From NCBI GenBank assembly GCA_045636025.1, contig JAZTWP010000029.1:29038-93037 (forward strand): a stretch of 64,000 nucleotides of DNA. Reading direction: 5' to 3'. The notes under the pieces are model-generated. The model had not been told where the DNA came from and did not search any database. It saw nothing but the letters and a program-made list of their open reading frames with translations. How positions within the stretch are numbered: position 1 is the stretch's first letter; every line of letters begins with the position of its first letter. Source of the DNA: UBA1081 sp045636025. GTDB taxonomy: Bacteria; Bacillota; Clostridia; Oscillospirales; Acutalibacteraceae. Of this stretch, positions 17,317-26,299 are shown one piece after another. The translations under genes and the position numbers were made by a program.

Positions 17317-18576
17317 TTAAATTCCTGTAATATCACGTATCTCCTCTGCCGTAATATCGGTCAGGGGGATATTTTTTTTCACGGAGATTGCGGCTGCCGT
17401 GCCTGCCGCCTCGCCTATACCTACGCAGATGGGCATAACTCTGAAATTTGAGTGAGCCATATGTGTTCCCGAAATATTTCTTCCGCAGAGAAGAAGATTT
17501 TCTTTCATTTCGGGAAGAAGACAACGGTAGGGAATTGTGTAACCTTTTGTCTGTCTGAAATGTTTCTGTACACCCGTTTTGTCAAGACCTGCACCCGAGA
17601 TATTGTGTACATCAAAATTGAAATAAGCATCCTTTACAATGTAGTCGTCAAAAACCTTTGCCTCAAGAATATCTTTTTCATTCAGTGTATATTTGCCCTT
17701 GAAATGTCTTGTTTCACGGATACCCATAAGTGATGCGGAGCTTATTACATAACAATTTTCATAACCCGGTACAAATTTTCTGAGATATTTTACAATGTCA
17801 TCCATCTGACGTCTGCAGGTAAGAGTTGCACGTGTCAGGTCGTCTGCAGAAGTGCCGTCAATGTCAATTGCGTTTGTCATATTACAGGTAACAACACCGG
17901 GTAGTGTTGATTTGTAGGTGAGAATATGACCTGCAGGGTAGGGGATATGCTCTTTTGCAAGAGCCTGCAATTCACCTTGCGGAGTATCGTAAGTGGATTC
18001 AAATGAGCCTAAGAATACTGCTCTGTCGTAATCAACACCACCGACTTTGAACATAAGAGTTGCAGGCTGCATTTTGTTGTCAGACTCTCTGCCGAGAATA
18101 AACTCAGCACCCGACTTTGCGGCAATATCACCGTCACCCGTTGCATCAACAGTGACTTTTGAATAAATATCTGTTTTGCCGGACTTGTTTACAACAGTTG
18201 CACCGATGACTTTATCACCATCGCAGATTGCATCCTCTGCAAAAGTGTAAAGCATAATGCGGCAACCGACTTCGCAGAGCATTTCAAGATAGAGTGTTTT
18301 CAGTTTTTCGGGATCAATGAGGTTGATGATTTTATTTTTTAATTCACCCTCATTTTTTTCAGCGGAGCGTTTCAGAATTTCATAATAAAGAGGGCTGTCA
18401 CAGCTTCCCGTCCAATGGCTCATAAGACCCGTTGTGGAAATTCCGCCAATGTCACCGCATTGCTCAACGAGAATAACATCAGCACCGTTTTTTGCCGCAG
18501 TATATGCAGCTGCAAAGCCTGACGGACCGCTTCCCAGCACAAGTACATCGGTATGGAGCTCTTTTTTGCTTATCAT
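17317..18576 (-). CDS. FAD-dependent oxidoreductase
   Basis: This 419-residue flavoprotein has an N-terminal dinucleotide-binding motif (LGSGPSGFAAAYTAAKNGADVILVE at about 14-38), a central VDATGDGDIAAKSGAEF typical of this family and a C-terminal FAD contact (LLCGRNISGTHMAHS). It belongs to the FAD-dependent group often found beside carbohydrate genes and annotated only by cofactor. The substrate is unknown. SD is GGGGGA. The next gene on the plus strand is a decayed glycosidase. Confidence 0.8.
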   Translation of the reverse strand: MISKKELHTDVLVLGSGPSGFAAAYTAAKNGADVILVEQCGDIGGISTTGLMSHWTGSCDSPLYYEILKRSAEKNEGELKNKIINLIDPEKLKTLYLEMLCEVGCRIMLYTFAEDAICDGDKVIGATVVNKSGKTDIYSKVTVDATGDGDIAAKSGAEFILGRESDNKMQPATLMFKVGGVDYDRAVFLGSFESTYDTPQGELQALAKEHIPYPAGHILTYKSTLPGVVTCNMTNAIDIDGTSADDLTRATLTCRRQMDDIVKYLRKFVPGYENCYVISSASLMGIRETRHFKGKYTLNEKDILEAKVFDDYIVKDAYFNFDVHNISGAGLDKTGVQKHFRQTKGYTIPYRCLLPEMKENLLLCGRNISGTHMAHSNFRVMPICVGIGEAAGTAAAISVKKNIPLTDITAEEIRDITGI

Positions 18577-18691
18577 TTCAATTCCCCCCGTAAAAATTCA
18601 TCTGATTAATTATATAATACTGCCTGTTTTTTGGCAAGTGATTTATTTTATATGACAAAACTGTTGCTTTTTTTTGAATTATATATGTTAA

Positions 18692-19426
18692 ACTCTTTTC
18701 AAAGAGTACGACGGAGGCGGCTTATATGCCCTTACAAAAATAAATGCCGTAAATACAGGCTCAAGCTCCGAAAATCAGTATTTCATCACATTTTTTGAGG
18801 ACTTCCTTGCTTATGCAAAAGAGCATAACACTCCCATGGATTTCTTCACATGGCACAGCTACACAACAACCCGGAAGAATCAGCAGTATATAGGCTATGT
18901 AAGAGAAAAACTTGCAGATGCAGGTTACGGTGAAACTGAAATGATCGTCGATGCGTGGAATTTTAACCCCATGGAAAACGATAAAATTGACCGCAGATAC
19001 GGTGCAAATCAGACTTCAATGCTTATTATGTTCCAGAATGAAGGTCTTGATATGGCGCATTATTACTGTGCGAATTACTGGCCCGAATCTGTTCACGCAG
19101 GTATGTTTGTTGGAGAAATGAAACCCTCTTCTGCATATTACGGCTTTTGGGCATTCGGACAGATGTATGCCCTTGGTAATCAGGCAGAAATAAAGAATAA
19201 GAGCCTTCCTACAGACTTGCATGCGGTTGCCGCAACAGGTGAAAACGGTCAGTCACTTCTCATTTCAAATATCTCTGAGAAATATGACCGTAAACTTAAA
19301 ATTGATGCAGGCGAATACACCGTTGACAAATGTATGACCGTTAACGAAAACTGTGAATAGGTGGAAATCGAACTCCCCGACAAAATTGAAAGCGGACAGA
19401 TGCTTTTTATCACTTTTAAGAAGTAA
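18692..19426 (+). pseudogene. 5'-truncated GH39-like glycosidase remnant with in-frame TAG
   Basis: The frame from 18692 reads TLFKEYDGGGLYALTKIN... and continues through DFFTWHSYTTT, MIVDAWNF and SSAYYGFWAFGQMY, which resembles the second half of GH39-type beta-xylosidase proteins. There is no start codon at the beginning of homology; the first ATG is at 18836, in mid-domain with no ribosome site. A TAG at 19358-19360 interrupts the frame, yet homologous-looking sequence (VEIELPDKIESGQ...) continues in the same frame to the TAA at 19424. It is a dead fragment missing the N-terminal half, including the catalytic acid/base region. Confidence 0.7.
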
Positions 19427-19436
19427 ATCGGACTAT

Positions 19437-19473
19437 ACAAAAACCTCCTTGTTTGAGCAAGGAGGTTTTTGTA
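19437..19473 (+). terminator. Intrinsic terminator
   Basis: AAAACCTCCTTG TTTGAG CAAGGAGGTTTTT hairpin with T tail. Confidence 0.8.
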
Positions 19474-19543
19474 TCAGTTGCGTGGTTTTTACTGATGGAG
19501 TTTTATTTGATATTGAATTTTATTTTCTGAAATACTCATATAG

Positions 19544-19723
19544 TCAGGTTGCTTCCACAGGTGTAATCAAAGGTTTACCGTCTTTGTCAAGCAAAACCGT
19601 CAGACCGCCGCTGTAACCGCTTGAGTGGTATAAATAGTTTACGCCTGTTTCTTTGTCAACCCAGATTTCCACAGAGCCTGCACTCTGACTATAAATTTTT
19701 TCAAATCTTTTTTCTTTAGCCAT
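19544..19723 (-). CDS. DUF6440 family small protein
   Basis: This 59-residue cytoplasmic protein contains the DUF6440 signature: KRFEKIY, DKETGVNYLYHSSGYSGG, LLDKDGKP. Members are small beta-rich proteins of unknown function, often encoded singly in clostridia. The start is the ATG at 19723 after AAAGGAG; the longer open frame upstream overlaps the ECF gene and is not credible. It follows the ECF S-component gene by 22 bp and is probably co-transcribed with it. Confidence 0.8.
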   Translation of the reverse strand: MAKEKRFEKIYSQSAGSVEIWVDKETGVNYLYHSSGYSGGLTVLLDKDGKPLITPVEAT

Positions 19724-19745
19724 TGTAATTGCTCCTTTTGAAAAT

Positions 19746-20288
19746 TTATAATTTGTCAAGCTTTGAAATTTTCGGATTTTCAAGCACCATAACAAGAATC
19801 GGAATCAGAATAATCTGAACAATTATACCGGGAATTGCATTTGTGAATGCTCCTGCGATAAATGCAGACAATGTGAATGCATCACCGTTTACACACATAC
19901 ATATGTACATTGCACCGCCCCATATGATTCTGCCGATTATCATTGCAATAAGCAGTGAACCGTAGATTGATACTTTTTTCTTCGGCAGTATTTTATGCAT
20001 AATACCTGCAAAAGCACCGTATGCGGCAAGTTCCAAAGCCATACATACAGCATTGGGGAAGAGAAGAGGCATTCCGAGAATGAGTGAACGCATAAGAGGA
20101 GCGATAAAGCCTATAGCAAGTCCCCAGGACCACCCGCAGATAAATCCGCAGAGAAGAACGGGAATATGCATAGGGCAGAGCATTGAGCCGATTTCGGGAA
20201 TCTGACCTGTCAGAAACGGCAGAACAAAACTCAGCGCAAGAAACATTGCTGCAAAGACTAATTTAAGAACAGGATTGCGGATTTTCAT
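19746..20288 (-). CDS. ECF transporter S component
   Basis: This 180-residue integral membrane protein has five to six predicted helices and the LCPMHIPVLLCGFICGW motif of energy-coupling-factor vitamin-binding (S) components. It would bind a vitamin or related nutrient and partner with a shared EcfAA'T module encoded elsewhere. The substrate is not evident; pantothenate-type (PanT) is one option. The leader on the minus strand begins at a consensus promoter (20453-20425) and can fold into mutually exclusive hairpins, so the supply of its substrate may control expression. Confidence 0.82.
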   Translation of the reverse strand: MKIRNPVLKLVFAAMFLALSFVLPFLTGQIPEIGSMLCPMHIPVLLCGFICGWSWGLAIGFIAPLMRSLILGMPLLFPNAVCMALELAAYGAFAGIMHKILPKKKVSIYGSLLIAMIIGRIIWGGAMYICMCVNGDAFTLSAFIAGAFTNAIPGIIVQIILIPILVMVLENPKISKLDKL

Positions 20289-20344
20289 AAAAAACTCCTT
20301 AGATAATCTGCCTTCATAATAAGTTCAGAGGATGTAAATTTTAT

Positions 20345-20418
20345 ATCATAAAAAATCCCCGACAGAGTATGTCGGAAAATCCGACTCCACGGCTCCGGCA
20401 AACAGAGTTGTCGGGAAC
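20345..20418 (-). promoter_or_regulatory. Candidate transcription attenuator in ECF leader
   Basis: The minus-strand leader holds a terminator hairpin (CCGACA/UGUCGG at 20375-20359, then a U run at 20356-20350). An overlapping hairpin GUCGGA-UUU-UCCGAC (20385-20371) takes up the terminator's 5' strand. An upstream CCCGACA (20415-20409) can pair with either the terminator's 3' strand or GUCGG. This is an attenuator layout; it does not match any riboswitch class I can recall by eye. Confidence 0.5.
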
Positions 20419-20424
20419 AAAAAG

Positions 20425-20453
20425 AATATATCATATATTGACTGTGAAGTCAA
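20425..20453 (-). promoter_or_regulatory. Promoter for ECF S component and DUF6440
   Basis: On the minus strand TTGACT (20453-20448) and TATATT (20430-20425) are spaced 17 bp. Confidence 0.7.
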
Positions 20454-20454
20454 C

Positions 20455-21686
20455 AAAGCTGTTTTAGTGTCAGATGTTTTACACCCGGAACATCTTCCTC
20501 TGATGACATTAATGGATATTATGGCGGAAGTCTTCCCCGAAATGGCAACGTCAAACTCCATACGTGTTATGTTTGATGATCTTACGGATGAAGACAAGTC
20601 TGCAATATTGGAAAAAATCAAAGCTATTGAACACGTTGACAGCGTGGATCACGATCCCGTCAGTGCTGATTACAACAAGGATAATCACACTTTATTTGTA
20701 ATCAATATGTCTTGTAATGGTTTACAATAACAAAGATGAAGAAAATCTTAACAAACTTGTTGCAAATCTTGAAAATGATGAAAAAGTCACATCAATTATG
20801 AGCTACGGCACAATTCTCGGAAAGCCTTATACATCCGAAGAACTTGTTGGTGTTATTGAAGAGATGAGCAGCGGGTTTGCACTCAATTCTTCAATGATTG
20901 ATATGCTTTATTACCATTACTATACTGACGGTGCAACAGGCACAATGACAATGTCTGATTTCTTCACATTCATATCCGGAACTATTGCAAATGATGAAGC
21001 ATTTGCAGGTTATATCAGTGAAGATATGACGGCAAATATGGACCGTATCGGTATGTTTGCAGATAAATCTGAGCTTACAAAACAGAGAGCACCTGAAGAA
21101 CTTGCCGCAATGCTTGATATCGACGAATCTATGGCGCAGACAATTTTTACTCTTCATAATGCGCAGAATGTAAGCTACAGAACAATGACAGTTTCACAGT
21201 TCGTTGAATTCCTCAACGGTACACTTCTGAGCAATCCGATGTTTGCCGACAAATTTGATGCAGAGACAAAAGAACAGCTCAAAACTATGGAAACAATGGT
21301 CAACCATGCAGGTCATTGTAAAGTCGACTCTTAATGATGAACAGCTCACTACCGCACAGAGGGGTGATATGTTCAGCGGTCTTACGGAAGATTTTGACCC
21401 TGCATCAATTGAAATGATGTATATGTTTTCTGACAGCATAAAGAATGCGGATCCGACATGGACAATGACACTTGAAACCTTGTTCAATCATATGGTCAAT
21501 AATGTTATTGAAGACGCAACAATTGCCGCTATTGTAAGAACAATCTCAATCGGTTCATTCTGCGCAATTATGCTGATTCTCTTTGTCCTCCCCGGTATTC
21601 TCGCCACCTGCGATAAACTTGTTATCAGGAAAAAGCACAGAATAAAAAAATCCCGATACAAAAACAGAATAATAGAAATGACATAA
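20455..21686 (+). pseudogene. Decayed MMPL/RND family exporter
   Basis: Three consecutive frames carry pieces of one Firmicute MMPL-type exporter. Frame 1 (to 20730) reads AEVFPEMATSNSIRVMFDDL...; frame 2 (20717-21334) reads as extracytoplasmic domain (GTILGKPYTSEELVGV...); frame 3 (to 21686) ends with the last membrane helix (FCAIMLILFVLPGILA) and a basic tail. Almost all of the usual dozen membrane helices are deleted and there are frameshifts near 20715 and 21320. It cannot make a working pump. A terminator follows at about 21686-21718. Confidence 0.7.
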
Positions 21687-21718
21687 AAACCTTCTTGTTT
21701 TGCGCAAGGAGGTTTTTA
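21686..21718 (+). terminator. Intrinsic terminator
   Basis: AAAACCTTCTTG and CGCAAGGAGGTTTTT form a hairpin with a T tail. Confidence 0.75.
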
Positions 21719-21734
21719 TCCGTCATATTCTTTA

Positions 21735-21763
21735 TAGACATTTTATTTTTTATATGTTAAAAT
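21735..21763 (+). promoter_or_regulatory. Promoter for the MFS gene
   Basis: TAGACA (21735-21740) and TAAAAT (21758-21763) are spaced 17 bp. Confidence 0.6.
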
Positions 21764-21808
21764 AAAGAACATTACAATCATTGTTTGATTATATGGAATG
21801 GAGATAAT

Positions 21809-22984
21809 ATGACAGCATTACTTATTGTTATTTACATCGCTTTTGTTTCGCTCGGTTTTCCCGATTCGCTTTTTGGAGTTACGTGGCCAGTTGTTCACGT
21901 TGAATTCGGTCTGCCTGAGAGCTTCGGCTCGGTTTACAGCGTCGTTACCGCAGTTTCCACGGGCGGTATCGCATTTATTGCAGGTCCTCTTCTGAGAAAA
22001 TTCGGCACGGGCAGAGTTACATTCTTCTCAACTCTTCTTACCGCACTCGGACTTATCGGCATCAGCTTTTCACCTAACATTGTTGTTATGATGATTTGCA
22101 CAATCATTATGGGCTACGGTGCAGGTGCGATTGATACCGGTCTTAATAACTTCGTTTCGCTTCACTACAAGGCAAAGCACATGAACTGGCTTCATTGCTG
22201 CTGGGGGCTCGGTGTTACATTAAGCCCGATGATTATGTCCGCTTTCCTCGGCGGAGACAGTACATGGCGTGGCGGTTATCGTGTTGTTGCTCTTATTCAG
22301 TTTGCCATTGCACTTATCATTCTTGCGAGTCTTAAAAAATGGAATATTCAGCCGAAAGATGCCAAAGAAACCGAATCGGCACAAAAGGAATTGCCAAAGA
22401 AAACCTTTTTCGATCTGCTGAAAGAAAAAGGAATGATAACGAGCATTCTTTCTCTCGGACTTTACTGTGCAGGCGAATTCACGATAGGCACCTGGGGGGC
22501 GACATTTGCCGTCAACGTGCTTGCCGTTTCTCCCGATGAAGCCGCAAAATGGATTTCACTCTACTTCTGCGGAATTATGTTAAGCCGTATAGTTGCAGGC
22601 TTTTTGTCCGAAAAGCTTTCTGATAACACTCTCATCAAGGGCGGAATGGCTCTTGCGGCAGTGGGTATGGTTGTTCTTCTTCTGCCCATCGGCAAAACTG
22701 CACTTATCGGTCTGTTTTTAATCGGTATGGGTTACGGCCCCGTATTCCCCAGCGTACTTCACAGCGTGCCTGCAAGATTCGGTACTGATTATTCCGCTGA
22801 TATCACAGGCTATCATATGAGCGGTGCATACGGTGTCGGCTTTGCAGTTCAGTTTGCATTCGGATATATCGCATCAGCTACAACATTTGCAATTATGCCG
22901 TTTACGCTGATTGTATTCGGTCTCGGAGTAATCGGTGCAACGGTAATTACATTAAAAAAGCTGAAAAATCAGAATGATGTATAA
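21809..22984 (+). CDS. MFS transporter
   Basis: This 391-residue protein has about 12 membrane helices in two halves with a basic loop in the middle (LKKWNIQPKDAKE...), the normal major facilitator plan. Helix features such as SLGFPDSLFGVTWP and GYGAGAIDTGLNN place it with the sugar/unknown-solute group of Firmicute MFS permeases. The ATG at 21809 follows GGAGA; an earlier frame opening at 21785 lacks a ribosome site. Substrate cannot be named. No co-transcribed enzyme gives a hint. Confidence 0.85.
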   Translation: MTALLIVIYIAFVSLGFPDSLFGVTWPVVHVEFGLPESFGSVYSVVTAVSTGGIAFIAGPLLRKFGTGRVTFFSTLLTALGLIGISFSPNIVVMMICTIIMGYGAGAIDTGLNNFVSLHYKAKHMNWLHCCWGLGVTLSPMIMSAFLGGDSTWRGGYRVVALIQFAIALIILASLKKWNIQPKDAKETESAQKELPKKTFFDLLKEKGMITSILSLGLYCAGEFTIGTWGATFAVNVLAVSPDEAAKWISLYFCGIMLSRIVAGFLSEKLSDNTLIKGGMALAAVGMVVLLLPIGKTALIGLFLIGMGYGPVFPSVLHSVPARFGTDYSADITGYHMSGAYGVGFAVQFAFGYIASATTFAIMPFTLIVFGLGVIGATVITLKKLKNQNDV

Positions 22985-23020
22985 AACAACACCTCCTTGT
23001 GCGAGCAAGGAGGTGTTGTT
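22984..23020. terminator. Bidirectional intrinsic terminator
   Basis: AACAACACCTCCTTG and CAAGGAGGTGTTGTT pair perfectly between converging genes. Confidence 0.85.
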
Positions 23021-23032
23021 GTAATCTGTGTA

Positions 23033-23953
23033 TTATTCAATTTTTCTTCTGCATTCTTCTGCATCTTCTTCTGCGGCGTCGGCTTCAACATCATAACCTC
23101 TTTTGCGGAGGGTTTCTGCAATCTTTAAATATTCTTCGCGTGCTTTTTCATAATCGCCAAGGTCTTCATAAAGATTTGCCTTGCAATAAAGCTCGTCGCA
23201 GAAATATGTTCCGATTACACCCGCTTTGTTATAGCATTCAAGTGCCTCATCAGTTTTGCCGATATTCTTTGCAGCATCGCCGCCGTGAATATACATCCTC
23301 CAGTCATCAGAGAATCTGCCGATTGAATCTGTGAAGACTTTATAGGCTTCCTCATATTTCTTTGCAAAAATCAGCGCAACGATAAGATAGTCCGAATCCC
23401 TTATACTGTTGGGGTTTGATTTTGCTTTTTCTGTCTGTTCCTTTATAATTTCCTCGCCTTTGCCGATAAGAAAATAAAAGCTCATTCTCTGCATACAGGC
23501 AAGATGATAATTTTCAGGATCATCGTCGGGATTATCCTTTACTGCGTTGTCAAACCATTCAGTTGCTACATCCTTACAACAATTCATCATACATTTGTGA
23601 ATCCAACCGTAAAGCCATTTATCCTCGGTTGAAAGCTCGCCTTCTTTCATAAGCTTAAGATACTCTGAACGGCAACGCATAAAATCCTCGAAATCGTGTG
23701 ACTGCTCATAAACGGATGCAAGACGCTGTGCAAAATTGCCGTAAGCGACTGAATTCTTTTTATAGAAGTCATCAACTGTTACTTCGTAAAGCTTGGCAAG
23801 TGCGGGCAGAGTGAGGACATCAGGCAGAGTTGTTCCGCATTCCCAACGGGAAACAGTCTGGGAATTTACATTTAATTTTTCTGCAACCTGCTCCTGCGTA
23901 AATTCCTTTGCAATACGGAATTTTTTAAGATTATTACTGAATATCTTGTTCAT
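23033..23953 (-). CDS. XRE-family regulator with TPR repeats
   Basis: This 306-residue protein has an N-terminal helix-turn-helix (about 5-60, FTQEQVAEKLNVNSQTVSRWECG) and a long alpha-helical C-terminal region with tetratricopeptide-like repeats (for example DEALECYNKAG and DYEKAREEYLKIAE). Such Rgg/PlcR-like or general HTH-TPR regulators may sense peptides through the TPR part, but no cognate peptide gene is seen nearby. The ATG at 23953 follows AAAGGTG. Confidence 0.8.
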   Translation of the reverse strand: MNKIFSNNLKKFRIAKEFTQEQVAEKLNVNSQTVSRWECGTTLPDVLTLPALAKLYEVTVDDFYKKNSVAYGNFAQRLASVYEQSHDFEDFMRCRSEYLKLMKEGELSTEDKWLYGWIHKCMMNCCKDVATEWFDNAVKDNPDDDPENYHLACMQRMSFYFLIGKGEEIIKEQTEKAKSNPNSIRDSDYLIVALIFAKKYEEAYKVFTDSIGRFSDDWRMYIHGGDAAKNIGKTDEALECYNKAGVIGTYFCDELYCKANLYEDLGDYEKAREEYLKIAETLRKRGYDVEADAAEEDAEECRRKIE

Positions 23954-24176
23954 CGTTTTCACCTTTTTCAGTTTTTTAGAAGCTTCTGTAATGATTATAT
24001 TACGGAAAAACAATTCTTGTAAGGTCTTATTTTATGAATAGACTCTTTGTTTATGTGTAGTTGTGTATTTTTATATATACGCAATTTCTCCTGAAAAGCG
24101 TTTTTTAGAATATAATTTTCATTTTCAGCCTTCAAGAGCATTGAATAAATCAGCGTCTGATCAAGGTTTTGGTAAA

Positions 24177-24200
24177 AAAACTGCCCTCGAAGAGAGCAGT
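24177..24200 (-). terminator. Intrinsic terminator of the rhodanese gene
   Basis: ACTGCTCTC TTC GAGGGCAGT hairpin (minus strand) with a following T run. Confidence 0.75.
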
Positions 24201-24209
24201 TGCAATTAT

Positions 24210-24608
24210 TTAGTTTTCGCTTGTTGTTTCATAAGGCCAGTCGATAATGCCGCCGAATTCCTTAACATTGGTATAGCCGAGCTTCACAAGCTCCTCAGAT
24301 GCAATCTTGCTTCGTCTGCCGCTTCTGCAATAGACGAGAATAAGCTGATTTTTATCGGGAAGCTCCTTTTCGGCACGTTCAGCAATCTCATATTCGGGGA
24401 TAAGAATTGCATTATTAATGTGACCGCCTGCAAATTCTTCTTCGGTACGGGCATCGATGATAATATAATCACTCTCTGTGTCCATAATGCTTTTTGCTTC
24501 CTCGGCAGTAATCTGCTGATAGGTGTTCATTGTTTCATTTTTCTTTTGTCCGCATCCGACAAACAGACAAAGAATCAAAATCAGCTCGATGCTGATAAGC
24601 TTTTTCAC
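24210..24608 (-). CDS. Rhodanese-domain lipoprotein
   Basis: This 132-residue protein has a lipoprotein signal ending in LFVGC and a single rhodanese domain (about 35-128). The active-site loop is CRSGRR, so sulfur transfer or thiol redox chemistry outside the cell membrane is plausible. The start is uncertain; the frame is open to a GTG at 24632 that overlaps a GGAGGG ribosome site, while the GTG at 24608 begins directly with the basic signal-peptide head (KKLIS). No partner gene is adjacent. Confidence 0.78.
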   Translation of the reverse strand: MKKLISIELILILCLFVGCGQKKNETMNTYQQITAEEAKSIMDTESDYIIIDARTEEEFAGGHINNAILIPEYEIAERAEKELPDKNQLILVYCRSGRRSKIASEELVKLGYTNVKEFGGIIDWPYETTSEN

Positions 24609-24680
24609 GGTTATATTGTTCACCCTCCGCACTAAAAATCTGTTTTGTAACTGCCCTCAGATGAGAGCAGTCTGAAATAT

Positions 24681-25328
24681 TCAGTTTGGTAAATTGGAAC
24701 CGATAAGTCTTTCTGCCTGTAAATCCGACAGTCCGTAATCTTTTGATTGTCCGAGCAAAAGGCAGACAAGTTCCATTTTTTCTTTATGAGTGTTAGCTCT
24801 GATCAGATTTGCAAGCTTACCGTTTTCCGAATGATAGTCAAAATACAAATCTATTGCCTTTGCACAGAGCACTCCGACATCATCAGGAACACTTTTTGAA
24901 ATAAAAACATCTTCATATATTTTATTGTATATGCCGAGTTTAATGTCAATATCAGCGTCCAATACCTCGAATGTTTCGTCATCAATGTAATTGAGTTTTA
25001 ATTCGCCCTGATATTCAATCTGTTCCAGATATGCTAACAAAGTCAGCAAATTCATCTGGCAGAATGTATCTTTTCCGAACCATAAATGAATTGTCTGATA
25101 GTTGTTATTTTTCAAAGTGTCATACACATACATTCTGGCTCTGTATTCATTTTCGGTAACGTTTAACATCTTTGCACGAATCGCAATAAATTGCGGTGAA
25201 TAAATATCTGCCGTAACCTCGCCATCCATCATTGCTTCACAGAACGGAACGGCAGTTCTGCCATATTCAGAAATAAAGGTTTTATTAAAATAGTCACCAT
25301 TTGTGATATTCAGAATTTTATTATGCAT
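24681..25328 (-). CDS. DUF1835-like hypothetical protein
   Basis: This 215-residue protein resembles DUF1835 proteins: it opens with ILNITNGDYFN, has an RAKMLNVTENEYRAR stretch and the family-like LWFGKDTFCQMNLLTLLAYL near residue 85. Function is unknown. The frame is open upstream to a TTG at 25358 that overlaps the end of the GrpB gene; the ATG at 25328 after a GGGGTG site looks best. It is closely spaced behind the GrpB-like gene, so the two probably share a transcript. Confidence 0.55.
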   Translation of the reverse strand: MHNKILNITNGDYFNKTFISEYGRTAVPFCEAMMDGEVTADIYSPQFIAIRAKMLNVTENEYRARMYVYDTLKNNNYQTIHLWFGKDTFCQMNLLTLLAYLEQIEYQGELKLNYIDDETFEVLDADIDIKLGIYNKIYEDVFISKSVPDDVGVLCAKAIDLYFDYHSENGKLANLIRANTHKEKMELVCLLLGQSKDYGLSDLQAERLIGSNLPN

Positions 25329-25354
25329 GTCACACCCCATCAGATTCTTTTTTG

Positions 25355-25915
25355 TCAATACCTGTTGCCGTATATCATTTTTGCCAGTTCGGTATATTTT
25401 ATCACGAACTGAGTTTTTGCATTTGTATAACCATCTCTGTTATGTTCGAATTCTTTCAGTAACGAGAGTTTTAATTTCTCATATTCTTTTGCCGTATCGG
25501 GAAACTCGTTAAGAAAATCCCTGAAATATAGCTCATTGTTATCGCCTGCATATCTTAAGTGCAAATGGAACACTCTCTCGGCAAAACCGTTCTCTGTGTA
25601 CCCTTTGTTAAAGGATAGTCCTTTTTCACTTTCCGACATACAAATATAGCCGTTATTTACAATCAGGGCTTTATAGTTTTGCAAAATGCTTCCCTTGGGA
25701 ACTTCCACGAGAATATCAATAATCGGCTTAGCCCAAATGGAAGAAATCGCCGTACTTCCTATATGACTTATCCTATCTGCTGAATAAAGGATATTTTTCA
25801 ACAGACATTCTTCCTTAGAATACCATTCTTGCCAACAAGGTTGATGCTCTGTCAGAATGATAGGGAATAACTGCCACAGCTCTTCCAAGGTCATTTCTGA
25901 TAATTTCTTTCCCAT
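25355..25915 (-). CDS. GrpB family protein (UPF0157)
   Basis: This 186-residue protein matches the GrpB/UPF0157 family, which has a nucleotidyltransferase-like fold: RISHIGSTAISSIWAKPIIDILVEV near residue 48 holds the GS...D-x-D-like core, and FHLHLRYAGDNNELYFRDFL is the usual second motif. Biochemical role is unknown; it has been proposed to act on small molecules or CoA-like substrates. The start is the ATG at 25915 after a weak CAGGT site; longer frames upstream are AT-rich and not convincing. Confidence 0.8.
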   Translation of the reverse strand: MGKKLSEMTLEELWQLFPIILTEHQPCWQEWYSKEECLLKNILYSADRISHIGSTAISSIWAKPIIDILVEVPKGSILQNYKALIVNNGYICMSESEKGLSFNKGYTENGFAERVFHLHLRYAGDNNELYFRDFLNEFPDTAKEYEKLKLSLLKEFEHNRDGYTNAKTQFVIKYTELAKMIYGNRY

Positions 25916-26046
25916 TACGTGTACCTGTAAATTCTTATTTGTTGAAATGATTATACTACATCCATACAAACAAATCAAATAAATAAAAATACAATGATTT
26001 AAGCTGTAAAACAGAAAAAACCATTTTGAATTTTTGGGCAAAAAAA

Positions 26047-26082
26047 TAACCGTAAGTGGCGTATTATAGCCATTTACGGTTT
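26047..26082. terminator. Intrinsic terminator hairpin
   Basis: CCGTAAGTGGC and GCCATTTACGG pair (one mismatch) around GTATTATA, with T runs on both sides. Confidence 0.7.
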
Positions 26083-26089
26083 ATTTTCC

Positions 26090-26172
26090 TGGTCCGAGTG
26101 GCGAGACTTGCATTGCTTTGCAATGCAAAGAATCTTATTGTGTTCGGCTTCGCCGAGGGAGTTCAAGTCCCG
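26090..26172. repeat. Partial duplicate of the tRNA-Pro 3' end with nested hairpins
   Basis: The last 21 bases of the tRNA-Pro gene (T-arm 3' half, acceptor and CCA) recur at 26090-26110, 134 bp from the original at 26224-26244. Right after it lie two hairpins (TTGCATTG/CAATGCAA and TCGGC/GCCGA) and then CAAGTCCCGCC, which is inverted relative to the GGCGAGACTTG of the tRNA piece. It is a fold-back repeat built on a tRNA end, not an intact tRNA. Confidence 0.65.
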
Positions 26173-26195
26173 CCTGCAAAGTCTGATAAAAAACA

Positions 26196-26223
26196 AAAAC
26201 CACTTCTTTCGAAGTGGTTTTTT
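26196..26223 (-). terminator. Terminator of tRNA-Pro
   Basis: AACCACTTC GAAA GAAGTGGTT followed by T-rich sequence on the minus strand. Confidence 0.8.
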
Positions 26224-26299
26224 TGGTCCGAGTGGCGAGACTTGAACTCACGGCCTCTTGACCCCCAGTCAAGCGCGCTCCCAACTGCGCCACACCCGG
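26224..26299 (-). tRNA. tRNA-Pro (anticodon GGG)
   Basis: The minus strand folds as a full cloverleaf: acceptor CCGGGTG/CACTCGG with one G-U pair, D-arm GCGCAGTTGGGAGCGC, anticodon stem CTTGA/TCAAG with loop CTGGGGG, T-arm with GTTCAAGTC, and an encoded CCA end. The anticodon is GGG (Pro). Confidence 0.95.

Noticed and set aside
20439..20454. Palindrome TTGACTGTGAAGTCAA as a TetR operator of the MMPL gene
   Set aside because: The MMPL gene is dead, and one arm is the -35 of a consensus promoter for the ECF gene on the other strand.
24063..24635. 190-codon plus-strand ORF
   Set aside because: It is antisense to the rhodanese lipoprotein gene, which has a signal peptide, motif and terminator.
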